Source: an uncultured Granulosicoccus sp. (lineage in GTDB: Bacteria; Pseudomonadota; Gammaproteobacteria; Granulosicoccales; Granulosicoccaceae). From it: a stretch of DNA of 64,000 bases. The first letter of the stretch is position 1, and each line of letters opens with the position of its first letter. A program made the translations under genes and the position numbers. The stretch covers positions 310,001 through 374,000 of the forward strand of contig CANLXI010000001.1 in assembly GCA_947495035.1 (NCBI GenBank), read 5' to 3'. A model generated the notes under the pieces. That model was not told the origin of the DNA and made no database searches. It saw nothing but the letters and a program-made list of their open reading frames with translations. Of the stretch, positions 25,135-35,098 are shown piece by piece.

Positions 25135-27954
25135 ATGCATCCGAATGATGTCAAGATAACCAGGCTGACACGCAATCTGATCAATCTTTCAGAAGAGGTT
25201 GCGGCATACAGTGTATCGGAAGCCAGACGATACAAGGCCGGCATGGAGGATGCTCGCAAGGCCGCCTTGATGTCAGTGCAGGAAGAGCCCAAGGCAAAGA
25301 AGCGTGGGCGCGCGGCAGTGGTGTCCTGGGATCTGGCCCACAATCCGGCCGGTCGAGCCTATGTGCTTTACCAGTTGCTCAAGAAGGACTGGAATGTCGA
25401 CCTCATCGGTCCCATGTGGCCACGCTACGGGACCTCCCTCTGGGGACCTCTGGCGAACGCCGACATGCGCATTCGCAGTTTCCATTGTGCCGACATATCC
25501 GAGTTCGTGCCGAAGGCGGAAGCCCTGGCGGCCGGACAACACTATGACATTGTCTATGTCTGCAAGCCGCGTCTGCCGTCTCTGTATCTGGGAGCCCTGA
25601 TCAAGGAGGCCTGTGACTGTCCTCTGGTTCTGGATGTCGATGACTTCGAGCTGTCGTTCTTCAGGAATGAGGAATATGCAAGTGTGGATGATCTGAAATC
25701 CGATCTGCACGCCGCATTGCATCTTCCCTTCGAAGAGCTTGGCACCCGCTATGCGCAGACTCTGATTCCCGCTGCAGATGCCATCACTGTATCCAATGTC
25801 GCCTTGCGCTCCCGCTTTGGTGGTCACATGATCCGCCATGCGCGGGATGAATTGCAATTCAGGAACTCGTCGGAGAAGAGGGCTGCGGCACGACAGAAGC
25901 TCGGCATTGCCGAGACCGATTTTGCGCTGCTGTTCATCGGAACGCCGCGTCCGCACAAGGGCGTGCTGGAAGTGACCCGCGCACTGGATGAGCTGGATGA
26001 TCCGGATATGGTCTTTCATATCGTGGGTAGCATCACGGATGCCTCGTTGAAGGAAAGACTGGCGAGCTACTCCCGGGCGAGAGTCGTGTTGCACCCGAAC
26101 TGCTCGTTCGATGAACTGCCCGAGCTGTTGGCAGGTGCCGATCTCGTTCCATTGATTCAGGACGTCGATCATGCGATCAGCCAGTACCAGATTCCGGCGA
26201 AGGTCTCGGACGCTCTGTCTCTGGGTGTTCCCGTGATTGCGACCCGGACACCACCGCTGGAAGACCTGATTGCAAGTGGTGCCATCCGCGAGACGGATAA
26301 CGAAGGCCTGCGCAATACCATCGCCGGCATCAAGGCCGCATGGGTCAAGGAAGGGGGGAGAACATCGCCGGACATCGTGAATCAGGAACGCCGCAGCTTT
26401 TTGAGTGAGCTGGGTCTGGCTGTGAATCGAACGCGCCTGGACCAGGCCATCAGTGAAGCTCGAGACACCTGTGAGCGCCGGACGGCAGCATCCGAACCGG
26501 AGTCGGTTGTTTCCCTGTTCTCCGCCAGGAAATCCGTTGATGACGAGCGCGGCATGCCGGCGGCGCTTGCCGAACTGGTGGACATCTTCCGCAATCACTA
26601 TCGTGGGCTGCGTGGCGAGGTGTTCAGATCTGCAAGAGAGCGTCGAGGCGAACTCGCGTCAACTGATGTGGCGTCTGGAGCGGCTGGAAAGACGAGTCGC
26701 TTTCCGTCCCTCATTCGCTCACGATCAAGCAGTTATGACATTGCCTTCTTCTGGAAACAGAATGACAGCAACATCTACGGCAGACGTTCCGACATGATCG
26801 CCAAGGAGTTCGCGCGATCGGGTCGCATCAGGAAGATGGTGCACTTCGATGCCCCGGTGTCGACTCCGTCGATGAACGATCAGTTCGAGAATCCGAAACT
26901 GGTGAAGAACGGACAACAACAACTGATCATGACCAATCTCATCGATCGGCAGATGGGGATCTACGACACCAGCATCGTACGCCACCGAACACATGTCTTT
27001 TCCAGACAGCCGAGACCTGCACGACTGCTGGGGCAGGAAGTCCATTCCAAGGGTTCCTACGTGCGTTTCGTGAATGAGCAGCTGGAAGAGCATGGAATGC
27101 GGGCACGCAATACGGTCGCCTGGTTCTGTCCGGTCATATGGGATGCACCGGAGCTGATCGAAAAGGTCGGTTTCGGTGGGGTCATTGCGGATCTGATCGA
27201 CGATCAGCGTGCCTGGGATGGCACGCCGACATTCAAGCGTCAGCTGGAGAAAAGCTATCATGACACGCTCGGCAGTGCTGATCTCGTGTTTGCCAATTGT
27301 GATTCGCTGGCGGAAGCCATGCAGGAGCACGCCAGCGACAGGATTCATGTCGTGGCAAACGGGGCAGAGAGGTTCGACCGCTTTCCGGATGCGCCAGTGC
27401 CTGATTCGCTCAAGGATATCAAGGGTCCGGTAGTCGGCTATGTCGGCAATCTGAGAGACCGGATCGACTGGACCTTGTTGCATGAAGTCGTGGCCGCGAT
27501 GCCGGATGTCTCTTTCGTGTTCTTCGGACCATCCAGCGACAACCCCAATGCCGACAGTCTGGCAAAGCATGACAATGTGCACGTACCGGGTGTCGTGCGC
27601 TATGACGAGCTGGCCTTTCATCTGAAGTCTCTGGATGTGGGCATCGTCCCTCATCTGAACAATCAGTTGACCGAGCGCATGAACCCACTGAAAGTCTACA
27701 ACTACTTTGCGGCAGGTCTGCCGATTGTCTCGTCTGAGGTTGCGAATCTGGAAAGCCTGGGTAGCGCCTTGAAGACAGCCACCACTGCAGCCGAGTTCGT
27801 TCTGGCAATCAGGGAGTCTCTGGAGAATCCTGTCGATACCCGTTCCGCGCAGTGGCAGTCCACCATGGATACCATTGCCTGGGAGAGCAGGGTGGGTGAA
27901 ATTCTCGACATCATGGATCAATCCTTGCACCGCAAGTTACGCAAGTCTGCCTGA
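25135..27954 (+). CDS. Large two-domain GT-B glycosyltransferase
   Basis: The product has 939 residues. The first half (about 60-420) is a GT4-like GT-B unit: AYVLYQLLKKDWNVDLIGP, LLFIGTPRPHKGVLEVTRAL, FDELPELLAGADLVPLIQD and SDALSLGVPVIATRTPPLED. A linker follows (about 450-530). The second half (about 530-930) is another GT-B unit with ADLVFANCDSLAEAM, HVVANGAERF, VVGYVGNLRDRIDW and NPLKVYNYFAAGLPIVSSEV. Two catalytic units in one chain suggest that two successive sugars are added. A short helical N-terminus precedes the first unit. Substrates are not readable. It is the first gene of a plus-strand run to 32147. Confidence 0.82.
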   Translation: MHPNDVKITRLTRNLINLSEEVAAYSVSEARRYKAGMEDARKAALMSVQEEPKAKKRGRAAVVSWDLAHNPAGRAYVLYQLLKKDWNVDLIGPMWPRYGTSLWGPLANADMRIRSFHCADISEFVPKAEALAAGQHYDIVYVCKPRLPSLYLGALIKEACDCPLVLDVDDFELSFFRNEEYASVDDLKSDLHAALHLPFEELGTRYAQTLIPAADAITVSNVALRSRFGGHMIRHARDELQFRNSSEKRAAARQKLGIAETDFALLFIGTPRPHKGVLEVTRALDELDDPDMVFHIVGSITDASLKERLASYSRARVVLHPNCSFDELPELLAGADLVPLIQDVDHAISQYQIPAKVSDALSLGVPVIATRTPPLEDLIASGAIRETDNEGLRNTIAGIKAAWVKEGGRTSPDIVNQERRSFLSELGLAVNRTRLDQAISEARDTCERRTAASEPESVVSLFSARKSVDDERGMPAALAELVDIFRNHYRGLRGEVFRSARERRGELASTDVASGAAGKTSRFPSLIRSRSSSYDIAFFWKQNDSNIYGRRSDMIAKEFARSGRIRKMVHFDAPVSTPSMNDQFENPKLVKNGQQQLIMTNLIDRQMGIYDTSIVRHRTHVFSRQPRPARLLGQEVHSKGSYVRFVNEQLEEHGMRARNTVAWFCPVIWDAPELIEKVGFGGVIADLIDDQRAWDGTPTFKRQLEKSYHDTLGSADLVFANCDSLAEAMQEHASDRIHVVANGAERFDRFPDAPVPDSLKDIKGPVVGYVGNLRDRIDWTLLHEVVAAMPDVSFVFFGPSSDNPNADSLAKHDNVHVPGVVRYDELAFHLKSLDVGIVPHLNNQLTERMNPLKVYNYFAAGLPIVSSEVANLESLGSALKTATTAAEFVLAIRESLENPVDTRSAQWQSTMDTIAWESRVGEILDIMDQSLHRKLRKSA

Positions 27955-28091
27955 ACTGTCCGTCCATGAAAACGCGTTGCCGGCAGACCGGTTTCGACCA
28001 TTGTGGTCAGCCTGTCTGCCAATCCATCGATAAACCCTGATCGGAAGATCCCGGGTCGGACGCCTGCCGATCCAATGCTGGAGAAAAGAAA

Positions 28092-28766
28092 ATGCTGTGG
28101 TGTGATGATTATCTGTTTGTGCACTACCCGAAAACTGCCGGTAAGACCCTGACGCGCTTTTTCGTGCAGGCCTGGCCCCGCCCCATATCGGGCTATATAT
28201 CCAGAGGGCAGGTCAATGAGCTGGCTGATTGCGAACTGGAGAAGACCGGTATCGTGGTAGGTCGAGGTCATGAGAATCTGGCACAGTCCGATGAAATCGT
28301 GGCGGAACAGGGCGGCGATATCCGTACCATGAAGGGGATCTTCTGCTGCATTCGCAACCCCTATGACCTGATGGTGTCCAACTACCACTTCATGAGGCAG
28401 ACTTACAAGGCGAACAAGGAGCGACCCAATTTCGTCATCGCACACGAAAACGATTTCGTCAATTTCTGCGAAAAGGTAGGTGTGAGCTCGCCGAAGAACT
28501 GGATGACCATCGATGGCAAGCAGCCGGACAATCTGCAGATAATCCGTTTCGAGCAGATGAATGATGACTTGAACCGGTACTCGGAGAAATTCGGTTTCGA
28601 CATGCCGGTGCTCGGGCATCTTAATGCGTCGAAACGTGCCCATTACAGCGAATACATGTGCGAGCGCTCCGAGCAGGCCATCGCCACGAAATTTTCCTAC
28701 TGGTTCGATGAAGGATATTACGAGCGCGAGACATTCGGAGACAACGCCCAACTGAAGACTGCCTGA
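28092..28766 (+). CDS. PAPS-dependent sulfotransferase family protein
   Basis: The product has 224 residues. YLFVHYPKTAGKTLTRFF at the N-terminus is the 5'-phosphosulfate-binding loop with its Lys. FCCIRNPYDLMVSNYHFM (about residues 95-112) is the 3'-phosphate-binding segment with Arg and the downstream Ser. These are the two hallmarks of the sulfotransferase fold, which moves sulfate from PAPS to sugar hydroxyls. GGAGAAAAG lies before the ATG. Eleven bases separate it from the next glycosyltransferase gene, supporting a role in sulfating the capsule. The cytoplasmic location before export fits the lack of a signal peptide. Confidence 0.82.
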   Translation: MLWCDDYLFVHYPKTAGKTLTRFFVQAWPRPISGYISRGQVNELADCELEKTGIVVGRGHENLAQSDEIVAEQGGDIRTMKGIFCCIRNPYDLMVSNYHFMRQTYKANKERPNFVIAHENDFVNFCEKVGVSSPKNWMTIDGKQPDNLQIIRFEQMNDDLNRYSEKFGFDMPVLGHLNASKRAHYSEYMCERSEQAIATKFSYWFDEGYYERETFGDNAQLKTA

Positions 28767-28776
28767 TATCCCTGAC

Positions 28777-31326
28777 ATGGTGGCTGCAACATCCCCGTCC
28801 GACTCGCTGCCGGAGGCACCGATTACAGGTCTCATCGAAAGGGTCGAAGGCAACAGGGTTCACGGCTGGGCCTTTGACAGTGCCCGACCGGACCAGGCGG
28901 TCCAGGTCGGCGTGCGTGCGGGTCGTACCTGCATCGGCTCAGGGGTGGCGGATCGGCTGCGCACGGATCTGCAGCGAGCAGGTTTCGGACAAGGCTGCCA
29001 TGGGTTCAGCATCGAGGTTCGGATTCCCTTCTACAGTGGTCAACGTATAGAGCTGGAATTGTTCGATACGACATCCGGCTCGGTGATCGCGGCCGTGCCG
29101 TTCACACTGCATTGCCGTGACCCCCTGGCTGTGCAAGCCGAAGAGCTGGATTCGAGGAGTCTGCATGGCCTCGCGCCTCGGCGCAGGAGTCGCAATCGAC
29201 GCCGGCTCGATGCGGTGGTGTCCCCGGTACTCAAACCGATCCGGCGAATCCGCAAACACTATCAGGCACGGGCCGAACCGCGCTTGCCCGCTGGTGCGCA
29301 GGCAAAACTGGCGAGGCTGGATTCCTGCAGCATCACCACGCTGGCCAGTCTGGAGCACTGGCCATTGTTGAGCTTGCCGGAGTTCGACCCGGAGAACCGC
29401 GAGACCAGCGTCAGCATCATCATTCCCGCCCACAATCAGTTTCAGCTGACATACCAGTGCCTGACATCTCTGGTGCTATCCGGTGACAGGGCCAATGTGG
29501 AAATCATCGTGGTGGATGATGCGTCTACCGATGCAACCAGCGCCATGGAATCCCGCGTGCTCAACCTGCGTGTCATCCGCAATGAACAGAACCTGGGTTT
29601 CCTCCACAGCTGCAACAAGGCAGCATCCATGGCTCGGGGCAACCATATCGTGTTTCTCAACAACGATACCGAAGTCGAGGCAGGCTGGATCGACCGAATG
29701 CTCGAGGTCTTCGAGCGCTTCAGCGGGGTAGGTGCGGTCGGTGCGAAGCTGATCTATCCCGATGGCAGTTTGCAGGATGCCGGTGGCATCGTGTGGGACA
29801 GCGGTACCCCCTGGAACGTCGGCCATGGCAGGCAGAGTGATGATCCCGAATTCAATTATGTGCGTGAGGTGGATTACCTGACCGGTGCTGCATTGATGGT
29901 GTCGCGTGATGCCTGGAATGCCGTGGGCGGGTTCAGTGAACAGTACGCGCCCGCCTACTATGAAGATACCGACCTGTCATTCAAGCTCAGGGCAGCTGGT
30001 TATCGGACCCTGTATTGTCCGCAAGCCACGGTCGTGCACTATGAAGGGCGCAGTCATGGTACTGATACCGCCAGTGGCGTAAAGCAGCATCAGCTTGTCA
30101 ATGCCGAGCATTTCAAGGCGACCTGGAAAGCGCAGTTTGCGGGGCGGGGTACCGAAGGTGTCAATCTGGGCCGGCACAAGGACAGGAATCGTGGGCTGCG
30201 CGTGCTGATGGTGGACAACGGCTTTCCACGTCTCGGGCAGGATGCGGGCAGTTACGCGGCGATTCAGGAGCTCAAGCTCCTGCTGGCGCTGGGCTGCAAG
30301 GTTACCTTCCTGCCGCACAACCTTCTGCACCTCGGGGTGCATGTGAATTACCTGCAACAGTTGGGAGTCGAGTGTGTGCATGCGCCGTTTCACCGATCCA
30401 TCCAGAAGTTCATGGAACGCCGGGCAGCCGAATTCGATGCGGTCTATGTAACGCGCTATGTCGTTGCGGAAAAGATCATCCCTCTGGTTCGGCAGTACAG
30501 TGAGGCGCGCATCATCTTCAACAATGCCGATCTGCACTTTCTGCGGGAAATGCGAACGGCCTGGGTCAGCGGTCAGGAGGACCTTTCCGCGGCTGAGGAA
30601 ACGCGTCGACGAGAGCTGGCTGTCATGAAGTCGGCCGACGCGGTGCTCTCGTACAGTGATGTCGAGATCGAGATCATCGCCTCTCACATACTCGACAGGC
30701 ACAAGCTGTTCCGCTGTCCCTGGGTATTGCAAGCCGAGTCGTCCGGCAAGCCCGTGGGCAAGCGCAGTGGAATCACGTTTCTGGGAGGCTTCGGTCACCC
30801 TCCTAACAGGGAGGCCGTGACCTGGTTTGTCGAGCATGTCATGCCATTGCTGATGGCGAGAAGGCCTACCCTGAGATTCCATGTCTGGGGCAGCCACATG
30901 CCAGAGGACAGTGGTTGGGACAGGCAGGAGGGGGTGGTACTGGAAGGCTATGCGAAGTCGCTGGACGATGTGTTTACAGAGACACTTGCATTTGTCGCCC
31001 CGCTGCAGGCAGGTGCGGGCATCAAGGGCAAGGTTCTGGACAGCCTCGCCTACGGAGTGCCGACAGTGTTGTCACCGGTGGCAGCGGAGGCTACGGGTCT
31101 GGTCGATGGTCGCAGTACCCTGATTGCGCATTCCCCGGAACAGTGGGTCAGTCATATCGAGCGTCTGCTGGATGATCAGGCTCTGTGGGAAGACATTCGT
31201 GCCAATGCAGTGGAACTCAGGGACAGGTGCTATTCCCGGGCGTCAGGTGTGGCGGCGATGCAAGGCGTGTTCGACAATCTGAAACTGGATACCACCGTCG
31301 CAGGACAACAGGTAGAAAAACGATGA
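28777..31326 (+). CDS. Bifunctional GT2 plus GT4-like glycosyltransferase
   Basis: The product has 849 residues. The first about 110 residues form a small domain (GLIERVEGNRVHGWAFD, then RTDLQRAGFGQGCHGFSIEV), seen in front of several bacterial glycosyltransferases. A GT-A (GT2) unit follows at about 205-440: VSIIIPAHNQFQLTYQCL, IVVDDASTD, FLNNDTEVEAGWIDRM and YYEDTDLSFKLRAAGYR. A GT-B unit occupies about 465-830: LMVDNGFPRLGQDAGSY, GITFLGGFGHPPNREAV and PLQAGAGIKGKVLDSLAYG. Two sugars may thus be added in sequence by one protein. The stop overlaps the next start (ATGA), so it is coupled to a sulfotransferase-like gene. Confidence 0.85.
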   Translation: MVAATSPSDSLPEAPITGLIERVEGNRVHGWAFDSARPDQAVQVGVRAGRTCIGSGVADRLRTDLQRAGFGQGCHGFSIEVRIPFYSGQRIELELFDTTSGSVIAAVPFTLHCRDPLAVQAEELDSRSLHGLAPRRRSRNRRRLDAVVSPVLKPIRRIRKHYQARAEPRLPAGAQAKLARLDSCSITTLASLEHWPLLSLPEFDPENRETSVSIIIPAHNQFQLTYQCLTSLVLSGDRANVEIIVVDDASTDATSAMESRVLNLRVIRNEQNLGFLHSCNKAASMARGNHIVFLNNDTEVEAGWIDRMLEVFERFSGVGAVGAKLIYPDGSLQDAGGIVWDSGTPWNVGHGRQSDDPEFNYVREVDYLTGAALMVSRDAWNAVGGFSEQYAPAYYEDTDLSFKLRAAGYRTLYCPQATVVHYEGRSHGTDTASGVKQHQLVNAEHFKATWKAQFAGRGTEGVNLGRHKDRNRGLRVLMVDNGFPRLGQDAGSYAAIQELKLLLALGCKVTFLPHNLLHLGVHVNYLQQLGVECVHAPFHRSIQKFMERRAAEFDAVYVTRYVVAEKIIPLVRQYSEARIIFNNADLHFLREMRTAWVSGQEDLSAAEETRRRELAVMKSADAVLSYSDVEIEIIASHILDRHKLFRCPWVLQAESSGKPVGKRSGITFLGGFGHPPNREAVTWFVEHVMPLLMARRPTLRFHVWGSHMPEDSGWDRQEGVVLEGYAKSLDDVFTETLAFVAPLQAGAGIKGKVLDSLAYGVPTVLSPVAAEATGLVDGRSTLIAHSPEQWVSHIERLLDDQALWEDIRANAVELRDRCYSRASGVAAMQGVFDNLKLDTTVAGQQVEKR

Positions 31327-32147
31327 GCCAGACTGCCAGAAGAAGATCGGTGATCGTGCATTACCATCTTTTCAAGAATGCCGGGACATCTGTCGAGAGA
31401 CTGCTGCAGCTGTCCCTGGGGGACACCTGGGCCTCATGGGACAAGCCGGAGTCGGGTGCCAAGATATCGGGCCAGGAACTGCAACAGTGGCTGGAAGCGA
31501 ACCCGAGGATCAGAGCCGTTTCATCACATCAGTTGGTTCCGCCGGTGCCGCAGGGCAGCTTTCACGTCACTCCTGTGGTATTCCTGCGTGAACCCTTGTC
31601 GAGAGTACGGTCAGCCTGGTTGTTCGAATGGCAGAAGCAACAAGGTCTGAGTGAACCCAAGGGTTCATTGACCGACTACATCGAGGAGAAATTCAAGCAG
31701 AAGAATACCAGCGTGATTGCCAACTTCCAGGTGTCCAGACTGAGCAATCTTGCCTACGATGATGTCAGGCAGCGTCTGCATCGATACAACCACGACCTGC
31801 TGCCGGCTGCCTGTGGATTCATTGATTCCTTGCCCTTTGTCGGCCTGGTTGATCGATTCACGGAATCTCTGCAACTGATGGCCGAGTGCACCCGCAAGCG
31901 GTTTCCGGAACTGATCGTGAAAGAGCATCGGGAAAATGTCACCGACGCCAGCAGCACTTCCATCGAGCAGAGAATAGAGCTGCTGAGACGCGAGATCGGC
32001 AACGATCTGTTCGACGAACTTTGCGTCAGGAATCGGCTGGATCTGCAGTTGTACAGCTACGCCTCCGGGCGATTTGCGGCCAGTCTGCAACGGTTGGAGC
32101 AGCGGGTGGGCAGTGCTGCTGCACGTCGTCTGACGCTGGTTCGATAG
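31323..32147 (+). CDS. Sulfotransferase-like protein
   Basis: The product has 274 residues from the ATG at 31323, which overlaps the preceding stop by four bases (ATGA). The frame is open further upstream, but only inside the previous gene. VIVHYHLFKNAGTSVERLL is a PAPS 5'-phosphosulfate loop with Lys, and VVFLREPLSRVRSAWLFEW is the 3'-phosphate segment with Arg and Ser. The C-terminal part has helices typical of membrane-associated sugar sulfotransferases. Sulfation of the polymer built by the coupled glycosyltransferase is the natural inference; the acceptor position is unknown. Confidence 0.78.
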   Translation: MSQTARRRSVIVHYHLFKNAGTSVERLLQLSLGDTWASWDKPESGAKISGQELQQWLEANPRIRAVSSHQLVPPVPQGSFHVTPVVFLREPLSRVRSAWLFEWQKQQGLSEPKGSLTDYIEEKFKQKNTSVIANFQVSRLSNLAYDDVRQRLHRYNHDLLPAACGFIDSLPFVGLVDRFTESLQLMAECTRKRFPELIVKEHRENVTDASSTSIEQRIELLRREIGNDLFDELCVRNRLDLQLYSYASGRFAASLQRLEQRVGSAAARRLTLVR

Positions 32148-32251
32148 ACGCGTGAGCAACTGTCCGTCGTGGAAGGCCTCCTGCTTCAACGCCATGACTG
32201 GCACCTTCGGTCAGTGGCATGTTTGCTGCTGGTCATTGACAAGCGATCGGG

Positions 32252-32962
32252 ATGGGTAAGCGCGTGCCTCAAGCTGCTGTCGAGAAAAAACAACTGCCGG
32301 CCAATGATGCCGAGTACGGTGATGATGCCGATGTCGAGCAGGCGGGCGAGGAGGCGCGACGACCTCGTTCCACGGCCGACAATCCGGTCAAGCGTGCGGT
32401 CGAGGAATTCAGTGACCTGATCAACGAGATGGATGACATTCGAGAGATGCTGCGGGCTCACGGTGTGCCGCTGCGAACAACTCGAATGATCGTCGAATTC
32501 GGTGTTCAGAAAAAGCCCGACAAGCAGGCTGTGGCCATTGACAGCGCAATGGAACAGGCTGAGAGCGCGTTCGGACAAGGTGGTTTGTCCCGACAGGCAC
32601 TGGAAAATCACATTTCCACGATTGTTAACCTTGAGCTGGATCTGAACCATGCCAGATCGGTAGCACGAGAGGAGGGCCTGGATGCCAAGGCCTTGTCCAC
32701 CTTGACACAAATGGTTCAGCAAAACCCGGGAGACGGCGGCGCAAAGGCGGTCAATACCTTTCTGGCCTATGCCCTGGCGTGTGGTATCAAGACCGATCAA
32801 CTATCTGATATTGCTGGAAATCTGCTGCGACAGCCAGCATCCGTACTCCCACAGATACCGCGCAGGAAAGTGGAGGCACCGTCCTGGTCCGGCAAGAGGC
32901 TGGTGCGAGACGTTCTGACAGGTCTGCTCATCGGCATAGCGGTCATTGCCTTGCTGCTGTGA
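32252..32962 (+). CDS. Unrecognised protein with a single C-terminal membrane segment
   Basis: The product has 236 residues, and I do not recognise it. The first about 50 are charged and probably disordered (EEARRPRSTADNP). The middle is helical (KRAVEEFSDLINEMDDIREM; LENHISTIVNLELDLNHARS). The end is a hydrophobic segment of about 17 residues (LTGLLIGIAVIALLL), so the protein should be tail-anchored in the inner membrane with its bulk in the cytoplasm. It lies between the sulfotransferase gene and the nucleotide-sugar genes, with gaps of about 100 and 205 bases. It may be a scaffold or regulator of capsule assembly; that is a guess from location. Confidence 0.6.
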   Translation: MGKRVPQAAVEKKQLPANDAEYGDDADVEQAGEEARRPRSTADNPVKRAVEEFSDLINEMDDIREMLRAHGVPLRTTRMIVEFGVQKKPDKQAVAIDSAMEQAESAFGQGGLSRQALENHISTIVNLELDLNHARSVAREEGLDAKALSTLTQMVQQNPGDGGAKAVNTFLAYALACGIKTDQLSDIAGNLLRQPASVLPQIPRRKVEAPSWSGKRLVRDVLTGLLIGIAVIALLL

Positions 32963-33083
32963 CAGATAAATGGCACCTGGGGGAGTTATCAGGCTCTGTG
33001 CGGGGACTGATCACTGGCTCGCTAATTGCTCGAATACGGATGAGGTGTAATTGCGCAAAAGCCATATCGCAGGCTTTAGCTCT

Positions 33084-33089
33084 TATAAT
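33084..33089 (+). promoter_or_regulatory. Candidate -10 element before the UDP-xylose synthase gene
   Basis: A perfect TATAAT lies 78 bases before the ATG at 33168, within a 205-bp spacer. The -35 position (GCCATA) is weak. It suggests a separate start point for the nucleotide-sugar genes inside the capsule locus. Confidence 0.4.
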
Positions 33090-33167
33090 GGCGGCCGACC
33101 TTGCAGACTCTGTTTCTTCAGGCTGTTTCCATTACACATTCATGCATTCAGGAAAATCATTTATCCG

Positions 33168-34175
33168 ATGAACGACGCTACTTCAACGCCCGGCAGTTTG
33201 GTCCGGAAGAGAATTCTGGTTACTGGTGGGGCAGGATTCCTGGGATCACATCTGTGTGAACGTCTTCTGAATGAAGGCAATGAAGTGATCTGTATGGACA
33301 ACTACTTCACCGGATCCAAGCTGAACATATTGCCCTTGATGGACAACCCCAGCTTCGAGTTGTTGCGTCATGACGTAACCTTCCCGATTTATCTGGAGAT
33401 TGACGAAATCTACAACCTGGCTTGTCCCGCGTCGCCCATTCACTACCAGCATGACCCGGTGCAGACCACCAAGACCAGCGTTCACGGTGCCATCAACATG
33501 CTGGGTCTTGCCAAGCGAACGGGGGCGAAGATCTTCCAGGCCTCAACCAGTGAAGTCTACGGTGACCCCAAGATTCATCCGCAGCACGAGAGCTACTGGG
33601 GACATGTGAATCCGATCGGTTTCCGGTCCTGCTATGACGAGGGCAAGCGTTGTGCGGAAACCCTGTTCTTCGATTACCACCGTCAGCACGATCTGCGTAT
33701 CAAGGTGGGTCGTATCTTCAATACCTATGGCCCACGCATGCATCCCAACGATGGCCGCGTCGTGTCCAACTTCATCATGCAGGCTCTGACCGGTGAGCCG
33801 ATCACCATCTACGGTGAAGGCGATCAGACTCGCTCGTTCTGCTACTGCCTGGATCTGATCGACGCCTTCGTGCGCATCATGGGCACCGGCGACGATTTCA
33901 CCGGGCCGGTCAATATCGGCAATCCGGACGAGTTCACCATTCGTCAGCTGGCGGAGAAGGTCATCGAGATGACCGGCTCCAGCTCGGAACTGGTGTTCAA
34001 GGAACTGCCCAGTGACGATCCCACTCAGCGTCGTCCGGACATCACCAAGGCACGCAATGAGCTTGGCTGGGAGCCGCAGGTGAAGCTGGAGCAGGGCCTG
34101 GAAAAGACAATCGCCTATTTCGATGGGCTTCTGAAATCAGGTGCCACAGGGCACAAGGTAGCCGGAGTAAAATAG
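33168..34175 (+). CDS. UDP-glucuronate decarboxylase (UDP-xylose synthase)
   Basis: The product has 335 residues from the ATG at 33168, with AGGAAA about 13 bases upstream; the frame is open further upstream without support. It is an extended SDR enzyme: [19 protein letters not shown] binds NAD, and the catalytic Thr/Ser-Tyr-Lys set lies in [10 protein letters not shown] and YDEGKRCAE. The signatures [20 protein letters not shown] and [19 protein letters not shown] separate UXS enzymes from other sugar epimerases and dehydratases. It converts UDP-glucuronate to UDP-xylose, so the capsule probably contains xylose. It is followed after 3 bases by the rmlA-type gene. Confidence 0.93.
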   Translation: MNDATSTPGSLVRKRILVTGGAGFLGSHLCERLLNEGNEVICMDNYFTGSKLNILPLMDNPSFELLRHDVTFPIYLEIDEIYNLACPASPIHYQHDPVQTTKTSVHGAINMLGLAKRTGAKIFQASTSEVYGDPKIHPQHESYWGHVNPIGFRSCYDEGKRCAETLFFDYHRQHDLRIKVGRIFNTYGPRMHPNDGRVVSNFIMQALTGEPITIYGEGDQTRSFCYCLDLIDAFVRIMGTGDDFTGPVNIGNPDEFTIRQLAEKVIEMTGSSSELVFKELPSDDPTQRRPDITKARNELGWEPQVKLEQGLEKTIAYFDGLLKSGATGHKVAGVK

Positions 34176-34178
34176 ATC

Positions 34179-35078
34179 ATGAAGGGCATCATACTGGCAG
34201 GTGGTTCTGGAACCCGGTTGCATCCGATGACTCAGGTTGTATCGAAGCAGCTGATGCCGGTGTATGACAAGCCCATGATCTACTACCCGCTCAGCACATT
34301 GATGCTGGCGGGTATTCGCGAGATATTGCTTATCTCCACACCAAGAGATATTCCCCTGTTCGAATCCCTGCTCGGTGATGGTAGCCAGTGGGGAATCGAA
34401 CTCGACTATGCCACGCAGCCAGAGCCGGATGGCCTGGCGCAGTCATTCCTGATCGGCGAGGATTTCATCGGAGATGACTCGGTTGCTCTCATTCTTGGCG
34501 ACAATATCTTCTATGGGCACGATCTGAGCAGCTCATTGCTCAACGCCACCAGCCAGACGCGAGGAGCGAGCGTGTTTGCCTATCGTGTCAGTGACCCGGA
34601 ACGCTACGGCGTGGTAGCGTTCGACAAGAGTGGCAAGGCTCTGGATATCGAAGAAAAACCTGCTCAGCCGAAATCCAGTCATGCAGTAACAGGCCTGTAT
34701 TTCTATGACAATGATGTCGTTGATATCGCCAAGTCCATCAAGCCCTCTGCCCGTGGCGAGCTGGAGATCACCGATGTCAACAAGGTGTATCTCGAGCGTG
34801 GAGATCTGATGGTAGAGGTCCTGTCGCGCGGCTTTGCCTGGCTCGATACCGGTACTTGCGGCTCTCTGCTGGAGGCCAGCCAGTTCGTCCAGACACTGGA
34901 GAGCCGCCAGGGTGTGAAGATTGCCTGCCCCGAAGAAGTCTCCTGGCGTCAGGGCTGGATCGATGACCATGACCTGCTGGCACTGAGCCGGCCGCTGATC
35001 AAGAGCGGTTATGGCAATTACCTCGTATCCCTGGTCGAAGAACAGAGCAATCTCGTTCAACTGAAGCTGGCCAGCTAG
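34179..35078 (+). CDS. rmlA: Glucose-1-phosphate thymidylyltransferase
   Basis: The product has 299 residues, typical of RmlA/RfbA. It joins glucose-1-phosphate and dTTP to make dTDP-glucose. The N-terminal [17 protein letters not shown] is the nucleotide-binding loop with the catalytic Arg. [38 protein letters not shown] and [14 protein letters not shown] complete the family pattern. It starts 3 bases after the UDP-xylose synthase gene. rmlB, rmlC and rmlD are not in the window, so the final dTDP-sugar (rhamnose or another deoxysugar) depends on genes elsewhere. Confidence 0.95.
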   Translation: MKGIILAGGSGTRLHPMTQVVSKQLMPVYDKPMIYYPLSTLMLAGIREILLISTPRDIPLFESLLGDGSQWGIELDYATQPEPDGLAQSFLIGEDFIGDDSVALILGDNIFYGHDLSSSLLNATSQTRGASVFAYRVSDPERYGVVAFDKSGKALDIEEKPAQPKSSHAVTGLYFYDNDVVDIAKSIKPSARGELEITDVNKVYLERGDLMVEVLSRGFAWLDTGTCGSLLEASQFVQTLESRQGVKIACPEEVSWRQGWIDDHDLLALSRPLIKSGYGNYLVSLVEEQSNLVQLKLAS

Positions 35079-35098
35079 GTTCGCTGGATCATGCACCG

